From a virus: a stretch of 28,545 bases of DNA. The stretch lies in IMG/VR virus record IMGVR_UViG_3300025789_000116, positions 1-28,545 of that record. One strand, written 5' to 3'. Both the position numbers and the translations under genes were made by a program. The notes under the pieces are model-generated. The model had not been told where the DNA came from. It ran no database searches and saw nothing but the letters and a program-made list of their open reading frames with translations. Shown here piece by piece: positions 15,406 through 21,854 of the stretch (the stretch's first letter is position 1; every line of letters begins with the position of its first letter).

Positions 15406-16995
15406 ATGAAAAAGTTATCAGACACATTAAAACGTATTGTCAAGAATCCTGCTGGTAAAGAAACTTTTGGAACTGATCCAAAAGATCCTTGGTCACCAAA
15501 AGCAGGCCTTTCAGAAGGTTCACTTGAAACTTACTTAAAATCAAAAGGAATTAATCCTGAGTATGTAAGTAAGGACCAAAAAATTGCTCATGCTAAATCC
15601 ATGGCGTATTTGAAATGGAAATCTGAACACCAGTTTGAAGAAGTTGTTGTTGAAGAACCCATACATATTTCAGGTAAGAGTGGTGGAACCGCATCACAAA
15701 AATCTTCAATAGAAAAAAAACAACATTCTGATAAAATAATTAAAACACCTCGTGGTCCTGGTTTGCATAGGCAAGAGGGCAGTCAAATGACACAGTTGAC
15801 ACCAGAATCAACTGCCTTGGATAAGTTTCGTGCTGCTTCTGCTGAAAGAGAAAAGAAATACGATGAAATTGAAAAGAATCGTAAATCAGATGCAGCTCAA
15901 GGTAAAGAGAATATGAAAAGTGCCATTGATCGTTTAGAAAAGCACATGAAAAAAGAGGATATGAATCCTGATTCACCTAAAGCTGCTGCAGTTTCAAAAG
16001 AATTAAAAAATATCACAAAGCGTGGAGTTATTATGAAACCCACAAATGAAGAACAGATTGATGAAAATGAACACCTCAAAAAACTCCAAGCAGATATAGA
16101 TAAGTCTGCAGAACAAGAAGTTGCTCATGCTAAGAAACATGGCTGGAAAGTTCAAAAACAAACTTATGGTAGAACATATACACATCCAAAGCATGGTCAT
16201 ATAGATATGAATCGTTATGGCGAGTGGCAACATAGACCACAGTCAGGAATCATGCGTGGTAAAGGTAACTTGATTGCTCATGGAGAATTTAAAGATTTAG
16301 ATAAACACATATCTTCATTGAAAGAAGAAGTGGAATCTATTGATGAACTCAACAAAGATACATTAAAATCTTATAGAGATAAATCAATGGCTAGTATCAA
16401 GAATGCTCGTAAGAATCGTGATGCTGCTGAACCAGGTAAAAACATGTCCAAAGGTTTTGCCGATTTATTTGCAAAGTCTGATTCGATTGCTAAAAAACGT
16501 GCCAAAGGATTAGCTGGGTATCTACAACGCAAACATGGCATGAAACCTGGTTATTCAGATGAACGCAAAACAACTTCTGAAGCAGTTGGTGATAAAGAAG
16601 CTGCCGATCATGCAGATGGTTTAACTACTGCTGTTGACCAGATGCAAGCAGAAACAAAGCGTCAAATGTCTAAGTCTGCTCGTATGATTAAGGCATTATA
16701 TAAGAAACATAAAATGGTCAAAGAAGATTTGTATGACCATGAAAAAGAAGATAAATCAGTAGCTACCTATGGCAAGAAACCAAAGGAAGAAAAAGCTGAT
16801 AAAGATGCAAGCAAAGGTGAAAACAAACCACAAGCAGCATTAACCTTGTCTGGAGGTACAACATTGACTGGCAACAAAAGAGATACAGTCGAAATTGATC
16901 CAATGATGAGGAATCGTCCAGGTCAACCTGATCCAACAAAGAAGGATGACAAGAAAAAAGACGATAAAAAAGAAGATAAGAAGAAAGATAAATAG
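15406..16995 (+). CDS. Long charged modular protein, probable virion internal or core protein, 529 aa
   Basis: A second lysine-rich modular protein. The N-terminus MKKLSDTLKRIVKNPAGKE is followed by a small helical module with KGINPEYVSKDQKIAHAKSM (about 48-67), long coiled-coil-like segments, a KHGWKVQKQTYGRTY/HPKHGHIDMNRYG module, and EEVESIDELNKDTLKSYRDK (about 307-326). The last of these is, from memory, a recurring unit in T4-like aquatic phage proteins. IxE/LxE sites (QIDENE, SIDELN) again sit at module edges. The tail is almost purely Lys/Asp/Glu. No Shine-Dalgarno of note lies before the ATG at 15406. No enzyme motif is visible. Shared modules with the preceding protein suggest a common role in the head interior. 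Confidence 0.85.
   Translation: MKKLSDTLKRIVKNPAGKETFGTDPKDPWSPKAGLSEGSLETYLKSKGINPEYVSKDQKIAHAKSMAYLKWKSEHQFEEVVVEEPIHISGKSGGTASQKSSIEKKQHSDKIIKTPRGPGLHRQEGSQMTQLTPESTALDKFRAASAEREKKYDEIEKNRKSDAAQGKENMKSAIDRLEKHMKKEDMNPDSPKAAAVSKELKNITKRGVIMKPTNEEQIDENEHLKKLQADIDKSAEQEVAHAKKHGWKVQKQTYGRTYTHPKHGHIDMNRYGEWQHRPQSGIMRGKGNLIAHGEFKDLDKHISSLKEEVESIDELNKDTLKSYRDKSMASIKNARKNRDAAEPGKNMSKGFADLFAKSDSIAKKRAKGLAGYLQRKHGMKPGYSDERKTTSEAVGDKEAADHADGLTTAVDQMQAETKRQMSKSARMIKALYKKHKMVKEDLYDHEKEDKSVATYGKKPKEEKADKDASKGENKPQAALTLSGGTTLTGNKRDTVEIDPMMRNRPGQPDPTKKDDKKKDDKKEDKKKDK
16939..16995 (+). repeat. Lys/Asp-rich low-complexity tail
   Basis: A run of short purine-rich units (AAGA, AAGGATGAC, AAAGACGAT and variants) encodes the KKDDKKKDDKKEDKKKDK tail of the 529-residue protein. 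It is likely to vary in length between relatives. Confidence 0.6.
16987..16994 (+). promoter_or_regulatory. Possible variant late promoter GATAAATA
   Basis: GATAAATA differs by one base from the T4 late consensus and lies 34 bases before the start of the probable virion protein at 17028, overlapping the previous stop codon. A strongly expressed structural gene would be a natural client. The one mismatch and AT-rich context keep this tentative. Confidence 0.3.
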
Positions 16996-17015
16996 TAATA
17001 TAACCAAGGCTAATC

Positions 17016-17021
17016 AAGGAG
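17016..17021 (+). promoter_or_regulatory. Strong ribosome binding site
   Basis: AAGGAG, six bases before the ATG at 17028, is among the best Shine-Dalgarno matches in the window and suggests high expression of the downstream gene. Confidence 0.7.
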
Positions 17022-17027
17022 AAAAAA

Positions 17028-17651
17028 ATGCCAACATGGTCAAATATTGATACACCAGCATCAAAACCAAAGTTTGATGTTGAGCGTCAAGTAAGAGAAT
17101 ATGTACGTTTAAGTACTGCTAATACAACACCTGCAGGTAATACTGTAGTTACATTGGTGTACAACGATGGTGCACAGAACAACGTAGCTAACGTAGGTGT
17201 TGCTGTAGGACAATATGTTTATTTTGGTGCTGGTCTTGCCGGCAACGGATATCCAGGATTCTTCAGTTCAAATAACACAGTTGCGGCAATCAACGGAAAC
17301 AATGTTACTTTGACAGTTGCTACGTTTAACACTACTGCTCCAGGAACAGTTATTGAGTTCGACAAAGCAATTGCTTATAACGTTAACAAACCTGTAGAAG
17401 TTACCTACAATCCAGACACAATTTTGATGACTGCAACTCGTTGTGCAAATACTGCTACAAACTTGCCAACAGGTATTTCTGCTAATCAGATTGGTAACAT
17501 GGTTCAGGGTTGGAATCACGTTCAAAAGAAAACCAATAATGATGGTACAGTTCGTTACATTAAGGAGTGCATCGTTGCTTTAGCTAATCCTGTTGCTTCT
17601 AATGTATCTTCTGCTAATTGCAGTTTTGGTAACTTTATTGCTGGACTGTAA
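17028..17651 (+). CDS. Probable virion structural or decoration protein, 207 aa
   Basis: A 207-residue protein rich in Asn, Thr, Val, Ala and Gly with alternating beta-type patterns and few lysines, unlike the charged proteins before it. The start MPTWSNIDTPASKPKF resembles, from memory, small structural proteins of T4-like aquatic phages that begin with a TD..AxKPKF segment and end with a GW..x..x..G..RY.E... segment. Here the C-terminal part has MVQGWNHVQKKTN and RYIKECIVAL (about 159-187). A strong AAGGAG site and a near-consensus late promoter point to high late expression. It may be a capsid decoration or adhesin-like beta protein; the exact role is unknown. Confidence 0.8.
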   Translation: MPTWSNIDTPASKPKFDVERQVREYVRLSTANTTPAGNTVVTLVYNDGAQNNVANVGVAVGQYVYFGAGLAGNGYPGFFSSNNTVAAINGNNVTLTVATFNTTAPGTVIEFDKAIAYNVNKPVEVTYNPDTILMTATRCANTATNLPTGISANQIGNMVQGWNHVQKKTNNDGTVRYIKECIVALANPVASNVSSANCSFGNFIAGL

Positions 17652-17676
17652 TAACACATTATAAAGGTTTTTGATT

Positions 17677-18621
17677 ATGAAGGTGTTGTTTCATACACAC
17701 ACATTGAATTATCGTGGTACAACAGTAGCAATTTTAGATTATGCTCGTTACAACCAAGAAGTATTAGGTAATGAAAGCGTTGTTTCTTATTGGGCTGATG
17801 GTCCAGTAGGAAACGATGCTGGTAACGAAGCTCCAATGATAGAAAAGTTCAAAACGGAATTTGAATTACGACCAGCAACAGGTGGTGATTTAAATTCCGT
17901 TTGTCATGATATAGATGTAGCATACTTTATTCGGTCGGGAGAGGTAGAACCTCTTCCTAATGTTAAGACCGCAGTTCACGCTGTATTTGGACATAGAACA
18001 CCACATGGAGATTCATATGCTTATATCTCCGAATGGTTGGCAGAACATAGGTGCAAAGATTTAAATCTTCCTTATGTTCCACACATAGTTAATTTGCCGA
18101 AGCCTAATGCAGATTTTAGGCAACGATTAGGCATCAGCAAAGATAAAATTGTAGTAGGTAGATTAGGTGGTTATACCACTTTTGATATTGGCTGGGTACA
18201 TTCTGCCGTACGGAGAGTATTAGAATCGGATCCTAGATTTGTATTTGTGTTCTTAAATACTGCTAGATTCATGGATCACCCCAATATCATCTATTTGGAT
18301 CCAATCCATAACATGCAGGAGAAGTCAAACTGCATTGAGATGTGTGATGCCTTTCTCCATGCCAGATCGATTGGAGAGAGTTTTGGTTTGTCGGTTTGTG
18401 AACCATTATTTCACAATAAACCTACATTTGCTTTTAATGGTGGAGATGATAAACACCATATGATGGTATTAGATGGAACAGGTCTACTATATAATGATGA
18501 GAATGACCTGGTTACGAAATTGTTAAATTTGAATTCTTTTAATGGAGATTATCACTCATTAGTTGCCAAATTTAATCCTACCACGGTCATGGGTAAGTTT
18601 AAAGAAGTGTTTTTAACATAA
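17677..18621 (+). CDS. GT4-like glycosyltransferase
   Basis: A 314-residue GT-B glycosyltransferase. The N-terminal half starts MKVLFHTHTLNYRGTTVAIL. The C-terminal half has VVGRLGGYTTFD (159-170), a FVFVFLNTA strand (188-196) and ARSIGESFGLSVCEPL (229-244), whose E234 and E242 match the E-x7-E donor-binding motif of families GT4/GT5. The ATG at 17677 is preferred over a TTG two codons earlier. It lies between a probable virion protein and the capsid-targeting-like genes, about 8 kb from the main sugar cluster. It may therefore act on a neighbouring virion protein, but that is a guess from position. Confidence 0.85.
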   Translation: MKVLFHTHTLNYRGTTVAILDYARYNQEVLGNESVVSYWADGPVGNDAGNEAPMIEKFKTEFELRPATGGDLNSVCHDIDVAYFIRSGEVEPLPNVKTAVHAVFGHRTPHGDSYAYISEWLAEHRCKDLNLPYVPHIVNLPKPNADFRQRLGISKDKIVVGRLGGYTTFDIGWVHSAVRRVLESDPRFVFVFLNTARFMDHPNIIYLDPIHNMQEKSNCIEMCDAFLHARSIGESFGLSVCEPLFHNKPTFAFNGGDDKHHMMVLDGTGLLYNDENDLVTKLLNLNSFNGDYHSLVAKFNPTTVMGKFKEVFLT

Positions 18622-18624
18622 ATA
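18617..18624 (+). promoter_or_regulatory. Possible variant late promoter CATAAATA
   Basis: CATAAATA differs at one position from the T4 late consensus and spans the stop of the GT4 gene, ten bases before the ATG at 18634. Transcription from it would start almost at the start codon, giving no room for a ribosome binding site, so it would mainly serve the genes further on. Confidence 0.2.
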
Positions 18625-18633
18625 GGCCAATGG

Positions 18634-19020
18634 ATGCTTGATGATTTGAATGACGACAATTTCATGATATATGCAATGAAGTGTTATAATGCACCTAATT
18701 GTATTATGTCGGAATTTGAGAACGATATTAAAAGAACCAAATATCTAAAACGATTATTTCGTAGATACAAGGTTACAAAGAGTTTAAAAGAACGATTGAT
18801 ATTAAATCATATCATTCTATTGAATAATGTTTTTGGCCATCAGGCCGTAGCAAGAATTTTATTTTATAGAATTGATGAACGAGATTATGATGTATTAAAG
18901 ACGTTTTTGACGTATCTTAATATTATGCCGGATGTAATTTACGGTATCAGAGGAAAAACAATACACACCGCTGATATTCCCTTAGACGAAAATATTGTAG
19001 AGATATTGGTAAAAATATGA
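18634..19020 (+). CDS. Conserved small T4-like phage protein, 128 aa
   Basis: A 128-residue, mainly helical protein of unknown function. The segments YAMKCYNAPNC (13-23), KRTKYLKRLFRRY (about 33-45), RLILNHIILLNNVFG (about 54-68) and FLTYLNIMPD (about 91-100) match, from memory, a family kept in many T4-like aquatic phages close to the capsid-targeting-like genes. There is no signal peptide or catalytic motif. Its stop overlaps the next start as ATGA. Confidence 0.82.
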   Translation: MLDDLNDDNFMIYAMKCYNAPNCIMSEFENDIKRTKYLKRLFRRYKVTKSLKERLILNHIILLNNVFGHQAVARILFYRIDERDYDVLKTFLTYLNIMPDVIYGIRGKTIHTADIPLDENIVEILVKI

Positions 19021-19538
19021 TAACATTTAAACAATACTTAAACGAAGTCGCCAAGCCCACAGGAGATTTAAAGAAAGCCTGCTGGAAAGGATACACTGCT
19101 GTTGGCACTAAAGAAAAAAATGGTCGTACTGTTCCTAATTGTGTTCCAGAAGAAGTTGAACTCGAAGAACTCTTTGACATCATCGAAGAAGTTGTTATGG
19201 ACATGGCCGAAGAATGGAATGTTGACGAAGAAACCATTTGGGAAAATCTCGAAGATGTGTCAGACGAAGAATTATTTGAATCTGCTGCATGGCGCCGTAA
19301 AGAAGGCAAAAGTGCTTCTGGTGGTTTAAATCGTAAAGGCATTATGTCTTATCGTAGAGAAAATCCAGGTTCTAAACTAAAGATGGCAGTTACAGGTAAA
19401 GTAAAACCTGGATCTAAAGCAGCTAAACGCAGAAAATCATTTTGTGCTCGTATGTCTGGCATGAAAGGTGCAATGAAGAAACCTAATGGTGAACCTACAC
19501 GCAAAGCTTTAGCATTAAGAAAGTGGAAATGCAGATGA
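19017..19538 (+). CDS. Capsid-targeting-like protein with basic DUF6321-like C-terminus, 173 aa
   Basis: Three parts are visible. Residues 1-10, MITFKQYLNE, match the T4-like capsid targeting pattern and end in an LxE protease site. Residues 17-43 contain KKACWKGYTAVGTKEKNGR and a PNCVP turn, a small module that recurs in aquatic phage proteins. Residues 45-89 are very acidic. After an LFE site (86-88) the protein becomes strongly basic and resembles DUF6321 (AAWRRKEGK, GGLNRKGIMSYRRENPGSK, KKPNGEPTRKALALRKW). The basic half could bind DNA. The acidic-then-basic layout with a protease-type site at the border suggests cleavage during head maturation. This is inference; no function is established. 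Confidence 0.85.
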   Translation: MITFKQYLNEVAKPTGDLKKACWKGYTAVGTKEKNGRTVPNCVPEEVELEELFDIIEEVVMDMAEEWNVDEETIWENLEDVSDEELFESAAWRRKEGKSASGGLNRKGIMSYRRENPGSKLKMAVTGKVKPGSKAAKRRKSFCARMSGMKGAMKKPNGEPTRKALALRKWKCR

Positions 19539-19744
19539 AATCATTTAAACGATATATCGATGAAATGGGTGCTGGTGCCGCAGGTGGCGGTAGTGCAGGT
19601 CCAACCAATGTTGTTGGTGGTGGCGCAATTGCTGGTGCAGGTGTCGGTCCTCAAGGCGAACCGGGTGTTGATTTAAGAAAACGTAAGAAGAAAGTTGCAG
19701 ACCCACGCATGCCAATGGGTATGGGTAAACGAAAGGACTTTTAA
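19535..19744 (+). CDS. Small Gly-rich capsid-targeting-like protein, 69 aa
   Basis: A 69-residue protein starting MKSFKRYIDEMG, a close match to the T4 capsid targeting sequence with an IxE site (IDE, 8-10). The rest is a Gly/Ala/Val-rich linker including PTNVVGGGAIAGAGVGPQGE (about 23-42), then a basic RKRKKK patch and a Met/Gly-rich end. The ATG at 19535 overlaps the previous stop; an in-frame ATG four codons earlier would spoil the N-terminal motif. Similar small proteins occur in T4-like aquatic phages as hypothetical proteins. After cleavage it would be a short basic internal peptide. Confidence 0.8.
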   Translation: MKSFKRYIDEMGAGAAGGGSAGPTNVVGGGAIAGAGVGPQGEPGVDLRKRKKKVADPRMPMGMGKRKDF

Positions 19745-19993
19745 GTGAACGAAATCCAAGATAGTATTAGAGAAAAGTTTGGATTAGAAGCAGATGTAGT
19801 AGAAGCATCAAATGTTTTATTTCTGAGAGTTCAAGGTTTAGATAACGTATCACTTTCAGAATGGATTAAAAAAGAATTTAATGTATACACTAGTGTAAAG
19901 AACAGGAGAACATTTGAGTTCTCCGATGATGGGTGGATTAAAATAGAAAAAAATGATAACAGTAGAACAACTTCAGGTGATACTGCCGCATAA
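19745..19993 (+). CDS. Small hypothetical protein, 82 aa
   Basis: An 82-residue protein starting at a GTG directly after the preceding stop, with AAAGGA seven bases upstream, which supports the non-ATG start. The sequence alternates short beta-like and helical segments (VLFLRVQGL, SEWIKKEFNVY, FEFSDDGWIKIE) and may form a small compact domain. I recognise no family. Its last 41 bases overlap the start of the endolysin gene in another frame, so the two are probably translationally coupled. Confidence 0.65.
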   Translation: MNEIQDSIREKFGLEADVVEASNVLFLRVQGLDNVSLSEWIKKEFNVYTSVKNRRTFEFSDDGWIKIEKNDNSRTTSGDTAA

Positions 19994-20558
19994 TCCATCA
20001 CCTCATACACTAACATCAACATTAAATAATTTATTACCAAAATACGAAATTAATACTAAAAATCGTATTGCAGGATTTATAGCGCAGTGTGCTGTAGAGT
20101 CAGTTGAATTTACAGTATTGGAAGAAAATTTAAATTATGGTCCACAAAGTTTGATGAAAACTTGGCCAAAACTTTTCACCAATGCTGAGATAGCAAATCA
20201 ATACGCACATCAGCCAGAGAAGATCGCTAACCATGTTTATGCAAATAGGTATGGTAACGGAAACGAAGCAAGTGGTGATGGTTGGAAATATCGTGGTCGT
20301 GGAGCTATACAAACCACATTTCACGATAATTATAAAGTATTTGCTGTTTACATTGGTTTATCATTAGACCAAGCAGTTGCTTATTGTGAAACTCCGGTTG
20401 GCGCAATAGAGTCTGCTTGTTTTTATTGGAAGATGCATAAGATTAACGAAGATTGTGATGCTAATGATATTGAAAGCATGACACATAAAATTAATACTGG
20501 TTATCTTGGATTACCACAAAGAAAAATGTATTACGAGAAAGCGAAGTCAGTACTATGA
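19953..20558 (+). CDS. GH19 endolysin (chitinase/lysozyme-type muramidase)
   Basis: A 201-residue protein that probably cuts peptidoglycan sugar chains at the end of infection. It matches the single-domain GH19 lysozymes of phages: a helical N-terminus, AQCAVESVEF (44-53) with the likely catalytic Glu49, LEENLNYG (56-63), and the family block NRYGNGNEASGDGWKYRGRG (98-117) followed by AIQTTFHDNY. No signal peptide is seen, so export would need the holin. The Shine-Dalgarno is weak, fitting coupling to the overlapping upstream gene. It is followed by Rz/Rz1 and holin-like genes, forming a lysis cassette. Confidence 0.92.
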   Translation: MITVEQLQVILPHNPSPHTLTSTLNNLLPKYEINTKNRIAGFIAQCAVESVEFTVLEENLNYGPQSLMKTWPKLFTNAEIANQYAHQPEKIANHVYANRYGNGNEASGDGWKYRGRGAIQTTFHDNYKVFAVYIGLSLDQAVAYCETPVGAIESACFYWKMHKINEDCDANDIESMTHKINTGYLGLPQRKMYYEKAKSVL

Positions 20559-21160
20559 TGACATTATTACTTTGGTTGTTTAATTATATTCCAACATTAT
20601 TCATATATGTTGGTTTTGCGTTAGGCCTCGTACTATATCTTTTTTCTGAGTTAGCAACTATTCGTATTGCACAAGTAGTTGCATCAAGTTATTTGACGCC
20701 AGCTTTGGTTCGAATAATTGGTATTGTAATAATGGGAATAAGTATTTTTTTATTGGGTGTATCGTTTAGTGATACCGAATTTAAAAAAGAAATAGATAAA
20801 AAAAATGCTGAGATTGCAAAAATAAATGAAAATGCAAAAAACATTTCAGCTCAAGTAGTTACCAAGTATGTGTACAGGGATAGAATTATTAAGGAGAAGG
20901 GTGATGAAATCATTAAGTATGTTAGCACTAAAAACGATGCTGATTGTAACTTGCACAACTCTACTATCGAGTTGCTCAACGCTGCCGCAAAAAACGACCT
21001 TCCCAACCCCGCCAGAGCAATTGATGAGTCCAGCTCCGGAGTTAATCTTAGTGCCGTTGAAACAACAGTCATCGAAAACTACAACCAATACCACGAAGTA
21101 AAAAATAAATTAGATATGTTACAAGAGTGGGTAAGAGAACAACAAAAAAATAATGAATAA
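20555..21160 (+). CDS. Rz: i-spanin (Rz-like) with two membrane segments
   Basis: A 201-residue inner-membrane protein. Two hydrophobic segments (about 4-30 and 52-71) precede a charged, coiled-coil-like periplasmic part (about 73-122) and a C-terminal helix ending EWVREQQKNNE. Rz proteins link inner and outer membranes together with the lipoprotein Rz1, which is found here fully inside this gene. Typical Rz proteins have one N-terminal membrane segment, so the extra one is odd. It could set a different topology or reflect a fused holin- or antiholin-like segment. The start is one of two adjacent ATGs overlapping the endolysin stop. Third positions turn C-rich where Rz1 overlaps. Confidence 0.8.
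   Translation: MMTLLLWLFNYIPTLFIYVGFALGLVLYLFSELATIRIAQVVASSYLTPALVRIIGIVIMGISIFLLGVSFSDTEFKKEIDKKNAEIAKINENAKNISAQVVTKYVYRDRIIKEKGDEIIKYVSTKNDADCNLHNSTIELLNAAAKNDLPNPARAIDESSSGVNLSAVETTVIENYNQYHEVKNKLDMLQEWVREQQKNNE
20891..20896 (+). promoter_or_regulatory. Ribosome binding site of embedded Rz1
   Basis: AAGGAG, seven bases before the Rz1 ATG at 20904, inside the Rz coding frame. It fixes the Rz1 start at 20904 rather than at the ATG at 20868, which has no such site. Confidence 0.75.
20904..21101 (+). CDS. Rz1: o-spanin lipoprotein (Rz1), embedded in Rz
   Basis: A 65-residue lipoprotein read in the +1 frame entirely inside the Rz gene. A basic start (MKSLSMLALK) and hydrophobic core lead to the lipobox LSSC (21-24), where Cys24 would be lipid-modified and anchored in the outer membrane. 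The mature part is proline-rich (TTFPTPPEQ, SPAPELILVP), as usual for Rz1. An AAGGAG lies seven bases upstream. Full nesting is known for lambda Rz/Rz1. The hydrophobic signal, lipobox, Pro-rich mature part and position together make this call strong. Confidence 0.9.
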   Translation: MKSLSMLALKTMLIVTCTTLLSSCSTLPQKTTFPTPPEQLMSPAPELILVPLKQQSSKTTTNTTK

Positions 21161-21401
21161 AATATTAACCGATTTATTAACAGGTAAAGATGGCAAAACC
21201 CACGACATTGCTCGTTGGTCTTGGATGATTTCTATGCTTGCAATAATTGTCGGCGCAGGTATCGAATTGTATCAATCTGTTAATGTGAGTTTAAAAGATT
21301 TTGCAGAATCCGTAGGCATTATTGCTGGCGCACACGGCGCAGCTGTTATGATGAAAAAAGATGCTGAACCTCAACCAGAAGAAGATATAACAAATAAATA
21401 A
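21153..21401 (+). CDS. Putative holin, 82 aa
   Basis: An 82-residue membrane protein with hydrophobic segments at about 22-43 (WSWMISMLAIIVGAGIELY) and 49-66 (FAESVGIIAGAHGAAVMM), and a charged, acidic C-terminus (EPQPEED). Size, two membrane segments and position after endolysin and spanins fit a class II holin, which would open the inner membrane and time lysis. The glycine-rich second segment is only weakly hydrophobic. No family is recognised, so the call rests on topology and context. It overlaps the Rz end by eight bases. Confidence 0.6.
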   Translation: MNKILTDLLTGKDGKTHDIARWSWMISMLAIIVGAGIELYQSVNVSLKDFAESVGIIAGAHGAAVMMKKDAEPQPEEDITNK

Positions 21402-21410
21402 GAGAACACT

Positions 21411-21827
21411 ATGACAGACAATGTTACACAATTAAAAGTTGATGTGGAAGTACTAAAAACCCAAGTGGCCACATTAACTTCCCTCTGCACAAAGATGGAT
21501 ACGGTTATTGATAAACTTGTGGATCAACAAGAAAAATACACCGCACAAATTTATAAAGATATGGAAAATCGCAGAGTAGAAAAGAATGCCGAGATTAAAG
21601 AAATCCACGACCGCATTGATACTGTTATAGACAAAGTTCAAATTACCGAATTGCGCATTATGGATGAAATTAAGCAACTACGGGCAGAATTAACCAAACG
21701 GCAAGAAAAAGATTCTACCAAAGTGGATAGTTTATCACAATGGAAATGGATGATTGCCGGTGGTATTGTTGCTATATCTTTCATCATTACTCGTGTGGTT
21801 GAAATGCTAGGACACTTGACAAAGTAG
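21411..21827 (+). CDS. Coiled-coil protein with C-terminal membrane anchor, XhlA-like
   Basis: A 138-residue protein with a long heptad-rich coiled coil (about 5-100), then WKWMIAGGIVAISFIITRVVE (111-131) as a single membrane segment. This layout resembles the XhlA/haemolysin-type accessory lysis proteins that sit beside holins. It could help holin function or membrane disruption. It is the last gene of the lysis cassette. Its stop lies inside an 11-base tandem duplication, and a sigma70-like promoter for the next module overlaps its 3-prime end. Confidence 0.65.
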   Translation: MTDNVTQLKVDVEVLKTQVATLTSLCTKMDTVIDKLVDQQEKYTAQIYKDMENRRVEKNAEIKEIHDRIDTVIDKVQITELRIMDEIKQLRAELTKRQEKDSTKVDSLSQWKWMIAGGIVAISFIITRVVEMLGHLTK

Positions 21828-21844
21828 TATTATTGTAGTATTAT
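21816..21844 (+). promoter_or_regulatory. Sigma70-type promoter before the primase gene
   Basis: TTGACA at 21816-21821 is a perfect -35 box; 17 bases later TATTAT (21839-21844) matches the -10 consensus at five of six positions. Transcription would begin around 21850-21852, a few bases before the primase ATG at 21855, giving a nearly leaderless mRNA. No Shine-Dalgarno precedes that ATG, consistent with this. The site marks the switch from late lysis genes to DNA metabolism genes and could be an early promoter. Confidence 0.65.
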
Positions 21845-21845
21845 T
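21824..21845 (+). repeat. Perfect 11-bp tandem duplication
   Basis: GTAGTATTATT occurs twice head to tail (21824-21834 and 21835-21845). It covers the stop of the preceding gene and contains the -10 box of the sigma70-like promoter in the second copy. The duplication sets the 17-base spacer, so it may have created or tuned the promoter. Confidence 0.85.
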
Positions 21846-21854
21846 ACATACATT

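Noticed and set aside
18947-19342. 131-codon ORF on the - strand
   Set aside because: It is a serine-rich shadow of the acidic GAA-rich gene on the + strand, overlaps two well-supported genes, and has no ribosome binding site or domain.
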